A DNA stretch of 64,000 nucleotides from Spirometra erinaceieuropaei (GCA_902702965.1 CACRXP010000606.1:74059-138058); one strand, 5' to 3'; shown: positions 11,690 to 22,286, numbered from the stretch's first letter. The notes: generated from the letters alone by a model not told the origin. Made by a program: numbers and translations.

Positions 11690-11765
11690 AAAGCCCGTTG
11701 GTGCAGTGATGAGAGGATTGCTCTATGACCAACTGACTCGCAGTTCAAATCTCGAGTTTGCAGTT
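11690..11765 (+). repeat. tRNA-like segment (possible SINE head)
   Basis: GCCCGTTGGTGCAGTGATGA resembles an internal box A, and GCAGTTCAAATC resembles box B about 30 bases later, with a CTCG...CGAG stem around the second. There is no convincing acceptor stem, so this is not a functional tRNA gene. It may be the head of a tRNA-derived repeat. Confidence 0.35.
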
Positions 11766-11770
11766 TTGGA

Positions 11771-12251
11771 TTAGAGCGTCACTGGTTGATGACGAAAAGT
11801 AAACCCAGATGGCCCTTCTAGTGTCCCAGACTTTTCCGATGAAACATTATCTACTTTTATTAATATGTATGAAGTGGCACAGTTGGATAGGTTAAAACGG
11901 CCAGCACGGTCGTACCTGGAAAGCAAAGTAATCGTAAGTTCCAGTTTGACGATTGAGTTTGCACCCGGACCCGGACCGGCTGACACAACCCTACCAGCCT
12001 CCAGTTTTAATGATCCACAGCCTATGGTGTCACGGGTGAACGAAATCGTTAAATTGTTTGATTTACCCATAAACGCTGGTAAAATCGAAGTGTTTTCAGT
12101 TGCGTCCCAGACCAGAAAACTGGAGGTGTTTGACCACCACTGCCCGGGGACCATCATTAGCGATGACATCTCAGATCACCCAAAAAAGTGTAACCGCATG
12201 TTACCAGTTCAATATGCCGGTCGCTGCTGCCGACGTAGTCCTGGAAGGTAG
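11771..12251 (+). pseudogene. Open frame ending in an RTE-like RT tail motif
   Basis: A 128-codon + frame from 11865 ends with RKLEVFDHHCPGTII. This matches the KLEAFDHHNLGNIL motif of the RTE-like relics at 35.4-36.7 kb and the general LEVFDHRCLR signature near the C-terminus of RTE-type RTs. The upstream 75 residues (rich in Ser, Pro and Val) are not recognised. Nucleotides 12110-12160 align with 36330-36365. Best read as a fragment of a non-LTR element fused to unrelated sequence. Confidence 0.4.
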
Positions 12252-12394
12252 CAGGGTGGTAGATTGGTGACAGTGGCCCTTCTGTATGCGCATCTATGTG
12301 TGTATGTGTGTTGCGCTGCTGCTGTTGCCAGACCTAGTGTGTGCGCGCGTTCGCGCTGATGCTAACGTGTATGTGAATATGCCCCAGGGTTTAT

Positions 12395-12840
12395 GAGCAC
12401 CTGCTATGACATGATCAGCAGACTATAGCACTGACAGCCTCGTGTGCGCTGACAGTTCTCCGGTAGCCGGTTCTCTGGCGGTAGATGCGCTTGAGCTCCC
12501 GCTAGGTATGCAGGTCGCATGCATGGTTGCCCAGTCATCCACATCCTTTCTGTTGTGTTGGTCGAAATCCTGGTCAAGTGTTGGTTGTGGACCAGGGAGT
12601 GTGGTGGCACGCCTGGGTGAGGGTCCGGCCGCGTTATCCACCTGCGCCCTCCCCCGCCTCCAGGTTTCTTGGCTCTGTCTTGACACCAGGTCCAGGTGGG
12701 GAGGAGAGAGTGTGGTAGAGGCTGTGCGGGTCTACTCTCATTATAAACTATCCATGCGCAAGTCATCATGCCTGCTTCGCCTTGCTGTGGAGCACATGGT
12801 GGACATTGTCGGATGCGACGGTCAAACTATCACCACGCCA
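12395..12840 (+). repeat. Family B interspersed repeat, long copy
   Basis: One of the two most complete copies (with 59940-60400). From 5' to 3': a CAGCCTSGTRTGCRSTGRCAG block, TGCGCTTGAGCTCCCGCTAG, a TTGGTCGAAATCCTGGTCAA core, GTGGACCAGGGAGTGTGGTG, a CCACCTGCGCCCTCCCCCGC core, the CTTGGCTCTGTCTTGACACC block, GAGAGAGTGTGGTAGAGGCT, TATAAACTA, and an end at GATGCGACGGTCAAACTATC. It reads as one long open frame, but other copies do not keep the frame, so it is not treated as coding. Confidence 0.8.
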
Positions 12841-12852
12841 GTCGCTGTCTGA

Positions 12853-14230
12853 GCACGCACTTTGGATATATTTTGAGCCGGTGTCGTATGGGAAGACTTA
12901 ATACTGGGAACAGATTGTACGCAGAACCAAGTAAATAAAACGTCGTAGGGGTGGAGTCCATCGACCGCTATCCATATTTTATGTAAATATCCGTCAGATG
13001 CTTCGCAGCTGTAAAAGCCTTAAAGAGTGGCCAGAAGTCGCGGAATTGCAGAACGACAAAGCATTGAGAAACGGAGGACCTTCAAGTGGAGAAAAGTCAA
13101 GCGACTTCACGCCGCAAAAAGCATTCCCCTCTTCGGGAGCGACGAGTCCCTAGGTGATTAACTTTCGTGACTGCCTCTTCCCATTATTTCGTCGATCGAA
13201 CAATGTCCGAAAGAGGGCAAGACATAAAACGCGCTGAAAGCGTCTTTCATCCATGTGCATAGCTATTACAAACGAAGAGACCTAAGCAACCTAAATTATT
13301 AGGATACACAATACCATTCTCTTGCAAAAGCCTCAATCCTCCCTAAAAGAATTACAAGGAGAAATGGGGGAGACAGTAGTCAATCGGAACAGGATGATAG
13401 CATACGGTGTCCGCCTATGGACACAAACGTCAGACAGTTGTTGACGTCCAGATACGTTTAAAAAGTCGACTGTTTTTACACATTTTTTGTATGCCTGATG
13501 ACGATCCTGGAAACCCGAGTCCAAAATTTGTGAAATAAACAATTTACATGACCTCGGCATATATCTAAACATATCTTATGAAACGTTAAAGCGGTTTCGC
13601 ACTAATTACCCATTGTTCGTGATATGAAACGGCATAATGCTGTCGAAAAACCGTTACGAATTTTTTGGTCTCACTAAGATGAGGCAAAGCTGAGGGAGCC
13701 CAGAGTTATTATTAGGTAAAAAGTGATGCAATCTCCATCCCAGCCGCCTCTACAGCCTTTTAAGTCTTCATTGAGAAAATTATATGAACTGTTGAGGCAG
13801 CATCTAGCGACTACAAGGACTTTTTTGGTGATGACTCGCTACGGGGGACCAGAATAAGGGACGGCTTGAAGTTAACCATTCCTGTTGAAGAGACGAGTAC
13901 CATAGGTCAGCACCTGGAGGACATCAGGCACCAATTAAGGGACGGATCGACGATAATTTGAATTACTGGGTAAATCAGTACCAACATGAGGAAAGTTAGA
14001 AAAAATGAAAATAGAGCAAACTCTGAGCTGACTACGCAAAAAAGCTACATCAGGGGCGATAAGCCATGTCTAACATTCCCAAGTCGATTTAAGTGGACCT
14101 AACATAATATCTCCACTGTGTACGTTCCATTTCCAGATTTAGTTTATGTCTGATAGGTGAAACAGGTAAGTGTCCCTATTTATCATGTCGGAGGAACGTG
14201 GAAAAGGCAATAATGACCATAAAAATGACT
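12853..14230. other. No gene recognised
   Basis: 1.4 kb with only short frames. This is where further 3' exons of the - strand ZNHIT6 gene would be expected, but no segment could be matched to the rest of that protein. Confidence 0.45.
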
Positions 14231-14337
14231 GACTACCCGGCCGGATGTTCTGTCAATTTTATAGAGCAATTTCTGAGTTCAAAAACTTTAAATCCGTCCA
14301 GTAACACAGGAGCAAATAGGCCAATAAACTCCCTCAC

Positions 14338-15023
14338 CTCGGACAGCTGCCTCTCCCTTGTTTCGTTTTCACGATCAACTGCTTCTAGAAGGCGATAATC
14401 TGACAAGAAGTTGAAATAATCATAGTCCTTTCGGGATACGAAGGCAGCCAAATTACGCTTTCCTGAACATCCAGTTTCATTTTTGTGCTGCAGACAGCAT
14501 TGGAGGGAACAGGTCTTTAGAGCACAACGGGGACAAGTGTACTTGGCCTCGACAGAGGAGCAGACCTTGCACAACGCCGCAGTCTTAACTCCGCTACATG
14601 GCAGAGATGACGACGCCTCGGATCTCTGAGGTCCGTCTGGATCCTGCAGCTGCATTCGGGTTTCTGTGCCTTTCCTCCAAAAAAAGGTTTGTAATTAGGA
14701 AAAAGCCCTGCAAGGGAGAGGTTGCGGTATAAACTACAGATGAGGGCTCGGGAGATTCAAAAGAATAGTACTAATACTTGTGCAGACCAAATAGAAATAG
14801 GCGTGCGTTGACACTCCAATGACAGATAATAGACGTGAGTAACTGGCACCATTTGCGGATTGGGTCTATGGGCTGCCAAGTGATTGGTCAAGCAACAGCA
14901 TGCGTGATACGCTTCAGACGGGCCGCTCACCTGCGATCTCGCGGTTTTTCCTCCTCCACGAGTAGGCTTTGATTCAGGGCTGTGCGCCAACTCTACATTG
15001 TGCTGGTTGTCAACGTCACTCAT
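14338..15023 (-). CDS. ZNHIT6: ZNHIT6/BCD1-like box C/D snoRNA assembly factor (zf-HIT exon; partial)
   Basis: The exon at 14338-14655 encodes a zf-HIT finger (codons at 14571-14467): C-x2-C-x8-C-x2-C-x4-C-x3-C-x3-H-x5-C, followed by FLSDYRLLEAVDR. That last motif is, from memory, characteristic of BCD1 and absent from other HIT fingers. BCD1 acts in the nucleus with R2TP/RUVBL proteins to assemble box C/D snoRNPs. The exon probably ends at the donor CCGAG/GTGAGG (14338/14337). An upstream exon at 14931-15023 starts MSDVDNQHNVELAH and ends at the donor CGCAG/GTGAGC. It joins in phase 0 to an acceptor after ATGCAG (exon start 14649). If that splice is not used, translation would start at the ATG at 14655. 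The family protein is much longer, and the C-terminal exons were not found. Confidence 0.72.
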
Positions 15024-15146
15024 CTTTCACTGAGTAACACAAGCCAGTGCAGTACTCAGAAGAACTGTCCGGATACAGAGATTTATATCGTAAGATATGA
15101 GTGTGGAGAGCGTACAGTCTGAACAGAAATGGTGAAAAACAGGCGG

Positions 15147-15563
15147 TCAAAAGGGATTGTTAAATGATTCCCTATTGTAGGTTAGGGGGGACACTATATC
15201 CTCTGAAGCCGTCTTCTCAAGCACGTTTGGATCGTCGTTCTGGTCCACAAGACAAAGAAGAAAAACACACGCCGGAAACTCAGCACTGCAAACCGTCCGG
15301 TTCTTATTTTGAACTCCCACCAAATACGCCCTGTCCGCTACTACACCCAGGGGGGGAAACGTCGTCGACCCGCGAACGATATTTGAGGGAGGCGCGGATT
15401 TGGTAGTGGAGATCCAGAGAGATGCCGGTGCCCTTTTAATTTTCAATACTTGACCTTCGTCTTTGCAGTTATTGTCATCGTGGACCGTCTTGCGATCCAT
15501 CTCATTCAAAGTGAGCATCACTACGTCCCTCTCCCGCAGGTGCCCCAACGCAGCGTTCCCCAC
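15147..15563 (-). CDS. Uncharacterised 138-codon frame upstream of ZNHIT6
   Basis: An open frame on the same strand, ending 123 bases before the ZNHIT6 candidate first exon. It starts MGNAALGHLRERDVVMLTLN and contains a CSAEFPACVFLLCLVDQNDD segment. No domain is recognised and it has no copy elsewhere in the window. It could be a 5' exon of ZNHIT6, the last exon of another gene, or chance. Confidence 0.25.
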   Translation of the reverse strand: MGNAALGHLRERDVVMLTLNEMDRKTVHDDNNCKDEGQVLKIKRAPASLWISTTKSAPPSNIVRGSTTFPPLGVVADRAYLVGVQNKNRTVCSAEFPACVFLLCLVDQNDDPNVLEKTASEDIVSPLTYNRESFNNPF

Positions 15564-15671
15564 CGGTGGTCTAACAAATACGACAGAACACTGCGCACTT
15601 CAGACGGGACTATAGTATATGTAACACTGCTTTTTACTTTGCATCGTATTCCCATTACCTATTTACACGAT

Positions 15672-15938
15672 TAATACCTTAGAATGGTTTTCTTATGGCC
15701 TCGACATGTGTGTCTCGATGTGATGTCTACCTACCCTGCTCAGTATTCTCACGGACCAGGAATCGACAGCGGTTGCTTATTGTCCCCGTGTGCCAACCTC
15801 TATGTTTTCGGCCGCCACAGTCGCACGATCTGTATAGGGTTGTTTGGATGAAGAGACACTTTTGACGCGTAGACTTAGGATGGTGTCACTGCGTGTCGAT
15901 GAAAAGGGTTGGTGTCCTTCCCTCTCAATACCACCGAC
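15672..15938 (+). repeat. 267-bp direct repeat, left copy (probable target-site duplication)
   Basis: Runs from TAATACCTTAGAATGG to CAATACCACCGAC and is repeated at 18137-18403 with one substitution seen (CACGATCTG here, CACGATTTG there) and no length change. It lies immediately 5' of the CR1-like element. Its right part belongs to an older dispersed repeat (family D, also at 25005-25325), which continues only after the right copy. That shows the element interrupted a pre-existing repeat. Confidence 0.93.
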
Positions 15939-17600
15939 GGCTTGGAGATATCGGACAGTACAAATAAGGCTGAGCGATTTTCTCAATTTTTCCGATCCGT
16001 TTTCACAAGAGAAGCGGACTTCACCCCATCTAATTCTGAGAACATGAGAGATCCCACTATGGAAAATATTGTGGTTCAAGAAGAAGCGATTTTGGAAGAA
16101 CTAAAAAGCTTGAAGGAATGTAAATCTCCCGGTCCGGACGAGATTCCAGCAAAGCTGCTCTCTGAGCTTGCCCAACAGCTGGCCAAGCCACTATCCTTTC
16201 TGTGCCAAAAATCGCTTGATGCTGGAATTCTTCCCACAGACTGGAAGACGGCCCACATTACACCCCTTTACAAAAGCGGTAGTCGTGCTCAGGCGACAAA
16301 CTACAGACCCATCCGTCTGACATTAATCTGCTGCAAATTGATGGAGAAAACCATCAAAAAGGAGTTGATGGCTTACTTGGAAACCCACAACCTCTTGTCC
16401 AATACACAATATGGTTTCCGTAGGGGAAGATCATGTGTAACGAACTTGCTATACACAAAGCAAAGTTGGACGCGAGCACTGGACGCAAAACACATCGTGC
16501 ATGTTGCCTATATTGATTTTCGGAAGGCGTTTGACAGTGTTCCGCACCAGCGTCTCCTACACAAGTTGAGGATTATGGGCATCGGTGGCAAACTTCTCAA
16601 ATGGATCGAAAATTTCCTTGTCGGCCGCTCCCAAATTGTCTGCGTAGAACAACAGCAATCAAGGTGCACATTTATAGAGAGTGGGGTCCCACAAGGCTTG
16701 GTGCACGCACCAACTCTCTTTCTCTTGTTCATCAATGATTGCGTAGATGGGTTGGACTGTGATTGTGCCATGTTTGCGAATGACATAAAAATATGGAAAG
16801 TTATCCAGAATGCTACCGATGAGACCAACTTCCAAGAAAATCTTTGTCGGTTGGACGAGTGGTCCCGCAGATGGCTCTTGTCCTTCAATTTGAACAAATG
16901 CACCATTCTGCGCCTCGGAAATCAGAGCCCTAGTACGCGGCAATACCATCTGAACGGAATGCCACTCCGAGAAGCAGAAACTCAGAAAGATCTCGGAGTT
17001 TGGGTTGCAGACAGCCTAAAGCCTTTTACACAATGCTGTAAGGCGGCCAAGGCCGCAACGTCAATGCTATATGCCATCAAGCGGGCGTTCGTAGTTTTCG
17101 ATGAAGACTGCTTCACCAAAGTCTTCGGCACGTTTATAAGGCCCCATCTCGAATATGCAATTCAGGCCTGGAGACCGTGGACTCACCAGGATTACGATCT
17201 GCTCGAAAGGGTGCAGAGGCGAGCCACAAAATTAGTAAGAGGTCAAAGTGCACTGCCATACGAGATCCGCTTAACTAACCTTAATCTCTATCCTCTGAGT
17301 TATAGGCAGTTGCGCGGAGACATGATACAAACTTTCCGTATCGTGCGCGGCTTGGATTGTGCCCTTCGGTGCGATGACTTTTTCCAACTCGCCACAACAA
17401 CTCACCTCCGGGGACATCCCTTCAAGCTACGTGTGCCACAGGGTAGACTGAATGTGAGAAAATATTTCTTCTCCAACCGTGTCGTGGAACCGTGGAATAA
17501 CCTGCCCGAGACGGTTGTTATGTCTCAATCTGTGGAGACATTTAAATGTCGCCTTGACAGATATATGCTGCAGCAACAATCGGACTATGTGACTTTTTAA
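15909..17600 (+). pseudogene. CR1-like RT, open frame with mutated catalytic box
   Basis: 563 codons are open from an ATG that lies in the flanking duplication, so residues 1-10 are not element-derived. RT fingers and palm follow: CKSPGPDEIPAKLL (71-84), YKSGSRAQATNYRPI (121-135), QYGFRRGRSC (167-176), motif A YIDFRKAFDSV (201-211), ESGVPQGLVHAPTLF (257-271), motif C FANDIKIW (289-296), and a thumb/C-terminal tail with LNVRKYFFSNRVVEPWNNLP. The catalytic box should be FADD; N291 replaces the first Asp (AAT for GAT). The usual GVPQGSVLGP is here GVPQGLVHAP. The frame is intact but the enzyme is predicted dead; it was probably copied in trans. Confidence 0.85.
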
Positions 17601-18136
17601 CCATGTGACTAGTGACATATGTGAATCAATGTATGCATTCACTTAATGCTGTAATTTCTTCACATTTTTGCTTTCAGAAAAGCTCCCACAAATTTTGGGT
17701 GCTGAATCTACTGATCGACTGTACCGTATCGATGGCGTTTGTGGTCTCTGAACACTATGGCCGGTCTCACCAGCTGTTCCTGAACGCCTCTACTTTGACT
17801 ATCCCCAACTTCATGAAAGGAATTTGACGTCCGATAATCTCCGATACCGTGCAACCTCCCCCCCTTCTTGACGGTCGATATTCTACCACCGCCGGCAGTT
17901 TTTTTCTCCTGAGTCCTCCAAACCACAAAAACCACCATCAACTATATTTTTATGCCTTAAGCTCAGGAGTTTTTTTTCACTGCTGGTCGGATTTGTGTTT
18001 AATCACTCCCCTTGACAATGCCTGTAAACTGGCATTAAATTAAAATTTATTTATTTATTTATTTTTATGTACAAATAGGGAGTTCAAAGGCGTAAGCCTA
18101 TTTCCCTCAAATACACTGACTGACTGACTGACTGAC
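15939..18136 (+). mobile_element. CR1-like non-LTR retrotransposon, 5'-truncated, recently inserted
   Basis: 2,198 bp between two nearly identical 267-bp direct repeats. The 5' end enters coding sequence at GLEISDSTNKAE, so the endonuclease and any ORF1 are missing (5' truncation). After the RT stop at 17598-17600 comes a 3' UTR with TTTA repeats (about 18043-18064). It ends in short TGAC tandem units, as CR1-type elements do, rather than poly(A). Near-identity of the flanks means the insertion is young compared with all other LINE relics here. Confidence 0.85.
18115..18136 (+). repeat. (TGAC)n 3' tail of the CR1-like element
   Basis: Five TGAC units close the element just before the right direct repeat begins at 18137. 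Short 3' tandem repeats rather than poly(A) are usual for CR1-type LINEs. Confidence 0.85.
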
Positions 18137-18403
18137 TAATACCTTAGAATGGTTTTCTTATGGCCTCGACATGTGTGTCTCGATGTGATGTCTACCTACC
18201 CTGCTCAGTATTCTCACGGACCAGGAATCGACAGCGGTTGCTTATTGTCCCCGTGTGCCAACCTCTATGTTTTCGGCCGCCACAGTCGCACGATTTGTAT
18301 AGGGTTGTTTGGATGAAGAGACACTTTTGACGCGTAGACTTAGGATGGTGTCACTGCGTGTCGATGAAAAGGGTTGGTGTCCTTCCCTCTCAATACCACC
18401 GAC
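18137..18403 (+). repeat. 267-bp direct repeat, right copy
   Basis: Second copy of 15672-15938, starting directly after the TGAC tail. It continues without a break into CCCCTTCTAAAAATTGCC, the native continuation shared with the related repeat at 25 kb. Confidence 0.93.
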
Positions 18404-18600
18404 CCCCTTCTAAAAATTGCCGTTGCTCACATCTCTCTCTCGCTCTACGACGGACTCTCACTCAACCCTCCCCTGCAGTTTCCCACAGCGTTTCGTTCCC
18501 CCCGCGTTTATTCAGGTGGCATGTCAGTGTCGCCTTCCCATCCGAACAGGTTACCCCCTTGTCGCAACTCATTACGTTTGTACAATTAACTACTATTTTC
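18404..18600 (+). repeat. Family D interspersed repeat, right part of copy 1
   Basis: Aligns by eye with 25100-25325: AAAAATTGCCG, CTCTCTCTC, CCACAGCGYTKCGTTCCCC, GTGTCGCCT and CGTTTGTACAAT appear in the same order. Its left part lies inside the 267-bp duplication. Confidence 0.7.
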
Positions 18601-18944
18601 TGTATTCCTAGTTTCAGTCTATTATCATTGTACCCTATCGCGCACAAAACGTTCATTGTTCCCTTACGTATGGATGAGTATTGCAATGCGTTAACGGCTC
18701 TATATATTATAATTAAGTATGTATAAGGAAGATAGACAGGGCCTTTAAAAACCCCCTTTAAAAAAAGACTGAAAAGACGTGCATATGTGTACAAAGGTCC
18801 CGTCTTAAAGTTGAAGAATCTCGAAATATGCACAGTCAGAAGATACGGGCACTCGGGACATCATACAAAATAGGATAGTACGTGGAAAGGTGTAATTTAT
18901 TATTTACAGAAGGGGAGATTGACGTAAAACGGAAAAATAATAAA

Positions 18945-19449
18945 AAAACGTTTTTTCTGTCGAAGAGGTAAGACGTGTCCTTAGTCAACTAAAACCAGGT
19001 AAACCTCCTGGATCCGACGGGATTTCTAGGCTGATGCTTAAGAAACTATCAACGGAGCTGCCAAAGCCTCATTCGACTCTCTTTGAGCTGTCAATGAGAA
19101 CAGGAAGACTGTCCTTACAGTGCAGGACATGTAACCTCGTCCCCTGATATAGGGGATGTAGCAGGATGACAGTAAACAGCTTCAGGCCTATTACCTTAAC
19201 TTGCCTCCCATGCAAGATAATGAAAGCTCTAGTAGAGAGTGCTATACGGCAATTTTACGAAGAAAATAACATCTTGCAAGATTTTCAACATGGCTTCCGA
19301 AAAGGACGTTCCTGCCTCTCAAATCTGCTGGCTTGTCTGAAGATCGGGAACAGGGCTTTAAAAGCGGGTTTTGAGGTCGATGTCGTGTACATCGGTTTCC
19401 GCAAAGTATTCGACACTGTCCCGCGCCAACGCCTTCTTCACAAATTGAT
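18945..19449 (+). pseudogene. CR1-like RT relic (fingers to motif A)
   Basis: Reads EEVRRVLSQLKPGKPPGSDG, then after a stop near 19146 SFRPITLTCLPCKIMKALVE, FQHGFRKGRSCLSNLL and motif A as VYIGFRKVFDTV. The catalytic Asp of YIDF is Gly here. The relic ends abruptly after RQRLLHKL at about 19449, where unrelated family T repeat begins and the frame happens to stay open to 19630. Confidence 0.8.
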
Positions 19450-19810
19450 CGTCTTGCCCCCTAACAAAATGCGCTCTATCGACCCTCTTGGCGGAACTCT
19501 CTGTATTCGCCGTCTACTAGTAGTCGGTTCGCATCTCCCTTGCCCCCTCCTCGGCTGGAATCGGCTGACTGCAACCGATCGCATCTGGGTTCCCATCGCC
19601 TCGAGAATGGCTTTTTATTCGCTACTTTGACATGAATGGCTTCATCCGACATATGAATTCTGCCTTGATTATGTCCGTTTCGAACCTTTTACCAAATACC
19701 TCATACAGGCCAGTACTGCCTGACCGGACTACCTATCCCATCATGAAATCCGTTATACACCGCCACATACAGGCCGGTCCTGCCTGTTTTTTATACATTC
19801 AAGAGCGACA
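19450..19810 (+). repeat. Family T repeat, single unit in + orientation
   Basis: Inverted relative to 21530-22175. Shared pieces are CAAAATGCGCTCTATCGACC, CTCGGCTGGAATCGGCTGAC, ACAGGCCAGTACTGCCTGACC, ATGAAATCCGTTATACACCG and a CCGCCACATACAGGCCGG block. It is joined directly to the RT relic on its left. Confidence 0.75.
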
Positions 19811-20399
19811 GATTTGTCTCCTATAGTGTTAATCCAGTCATACTCATTTTGTTTATATTTTAGGAGTTTCTTCACTTCTTGTTCATCATTTTTCGTAACA
19901 TACTACTTATTCAATAACCATGAATTAAGTATTGTATAGATGTTGTATACCTGTTCTAAAACTCATGTTAAAGTTATTATTACTTGCTATGAAAGGACCC
20001 CCACGGTTCTTGAATAAATATCAGGAGTATTACTGATCTCGGCGTCTTCATCGACAAATAGAGTTCTCGTCCGCGGCCCCAGTCTCCAAGCAGCTAACGG
20101 CACCGCAAAACGCACGGTAGGTCAATTAACTCAGCATTTTACCTATCGCGACTCGGCATAGAAGAACGCCAACTCTGACAATGAAATCCATTTGAGCAAA
20201 ATATTTAAAAAGGCTACAGAGATTATATGTTGAATTTTATCTGTGGTCTTTTTAGAAGTGATAGTGCTTTGCTTTGATGTTGTCGTTCAGTTTTCCCCTC
20301 TGCAGAGCCAGTGGTAAAACTAAATTACTTTAGCTCTGTTAAGGTTAATTAATGATCAGTAAGTAATTCTACAAGCGTTCCTGATTGACGCCATTCTTT
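19811..20399. other. No gene recognised
   Basis: AT-rich sequence without a recognisable reading frame. Confidence 0.5.
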
Positions 20400-21180
20400 C
20401 GAACAATCCACTAACTTAGTTGAGGACTTGTTTCATCGCTTGTCGGAGGAGCATCTCGACTTCCTTTCATTCAAGGTGTTCAACTCGGATTTTCGTTCTT
20501 CCGCTGCTCCACACATATTTCAAACAGACCAACGAAGTTGTGAAAACAGCTTTGAAGTCATCCATAAGCGCTTTATCGATTTACTAATGAATCGACGAAA
20601 GTTTTGAATTGGACGCGAAAATCGAGATCATGTGAGATAAGCGATGATTGTCTTCAACTCTTGGTGATGATGATCCTTCCAGCTCAGTTGCAAATGCTTT
20701 TCGTTTCGGGTTCTCTATCAGGTTCCATTGGGCTATTCCACCTTCGCTTGATAAAAGCAATAATTTCCTAACAGAGGGGTTGGGCAGAGTGTTATCCGTC
20801 TAATCCTTCTCTGCTGCCCACTTTGCCCCTGAAATTGATCCGATGCCCCTAATTCCCCCATCACATAATGCACTTCTCATTACCACCATTTTTAGCTCTA
20901 AGAATATTCAGAAACAGACAAGCTACCGTAGTGACTAGTTCTCAGCTGGAACAGCCAACGCAACGGACTCTCGTACTAAGTGGCCGAGGAATCTTCCTTT
21001 TCTACTGAGCAAGCCGTTCTCATTCTTCCTCTAGAATAGTTTCTTTCTCATAATTGGAAAACTCCTGTTTCCATTATGCCAGTACTTAACTCTGGCCGTC
21101 GTTCTGACATTCAAAATTATCGGGGCGTTTACAAAATCTCTGTTGTCAGACTGTTCAATAAATATTCGCGGTCATAATTA
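20400..21180 (+). pseudogene. LINE endonuclease-RT linker relic
   Basis: Broken reading frames on the + strand. Near 20430 LEDLFHRLSEEHLDFLSFKV is coherent, and at 21056-21170 NWKTPVSIMPVLNSGRRSDI followed by QNYRGVYKISVVRLFN matches the region just before RT motif A in jockey-like elements (WKTS..P.FKSG..S...NYRP). Several stops and shifts separate the pieces. Same general type as the relic at 1-1128. Confidence 0.6.
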
Positions 21181-21252
21181 CAAATTTTCTCTAGCCTGAT
21201 AAGCCGCCAAGTCGTCCTGACGCGGCTTACCGCAGGACCGCTTTCGAGAAAC

Positions 21253-21520
21253 TCAATTCAATTCAATTCAATTATTTTTATTAAAGACCCGTCGGGGTCC
21301 CATCAAAGCAAGTAAAAATAAATTTACATGCAAATTTTAGACGATGTAGGCAAAATCTGCACAAAGTGCAATGCATAGTTTTTGAGATTAGAAGTCCGTT
21401 AAGCAAAATGAAAATGAAAAAAACGAGGGGTGAAAAAAAAACTCCAAAGCAAAATTTAAAGATGATTGTAGTAATTTAACAGGAGAAAAAAAACCCCTCA
21501 GAAAAATAGCATCAGAAAAA
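21253..21520 (-). repeat. LINE 3' end with (AATTG)n tail, - strand
   Basis: Read on the - strand, the segment ends TTTAATAAAAATAATTGAAT followed by AATTG units at 21273-21253. It has an AATAAA signal a few bases before the tail, which is the 3' terminus of a non-LTR element. Upstream sequence merges into the family T array. Confidence 0.6.
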
Positions 21521-21529
21521 AAGGGAGGA

Positions 21530-22175
21530 CTGGCCTGCATGTGGCGGTACAAAATGGAATAAAGCCCGACATCAACATGGCCGAAATAGATGTCAGCTGT
21601 ATTTGGCATTGTGTAACGGATTTCATAAAATAGTATGTAGGCGGGTCGGTCAGGACTGGCCTGTATCGCCTTGAATAAGAAAAATAAGTGCCGAAATTGA
21701 AAACCAGTCTCAAGCCCAGATGCGGTCAGTTTCATTCAACCGAGTCCATCCGAACATGGGGGGGAGATGCGACCAGACTACTAGTATATGGCGAATATAG
21801 AAGGCTTTGACAAGACCGCCGATGGAGCGCATTCTGTAAGGGCATGATGACAACCAGTCTTGAGGCGAAAAGGACCCAGATGCGGTCTGTTACATTCATC
21901 AGAGTCCATCCGAGGATAGGGCAAATGAGATGCGACCAGATTACTAGTATATGGCTAATATAGAAGGCTTCGCCAAGAGCATCGATGAAGCGCATTCAGT
22001 GAGGGCATCATGAAGATCAGTCTCGAGGCAATAGGAGCCCAGATGCGGTCGGTTACATTCATCCGAGTCCAACCGAGGATGGGGCAAATGAGATGCGACC
22101 AAACTACTAGTATATGGCGAATACAGAAGGTTTCGCCAAGAGCGTCGATGGCGTGCATTCTGTGAGGGCACGATG
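21530..22175 (-). repeat. Family T repeat with three tandem units of about 160 bp
   Basis: The landmark CCCAGATGCGGTC starts at 21715, 21875 and 22038 (periods 160 and 163). Each unit then has GAGATGCGACCA, the ACTAGTATATGGC block and GAAGGCTT(C/T)G. A leading non-tandem part (21530-21714) also matches 19640-19800. The units differ by several substitutions, so the array is not recent. Confidence 0.85.
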
Positions 22176-22286
22176 CATGAACTAAAAAATTGGAATAATT
22201 AACATTTCTGGTGAGGGATCTTAGGTAGCGAGACTACTCATAAAGAAAGGAAACGTGAACAGCTACGGAAATTTAATAGCGGCATG

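Noticed and set aside
12442..12852. 136-codon Ser/Leu-rich frame
   Set aside because: It coincides with a family B repeat copy and the frame is not kept in other copies.
21717..22175. CRISPR-like array
   Set aside because: The three 160-bp units are contiguous and similar throughout, without short repeats and unique spacers, and the genome is eukaryotic.
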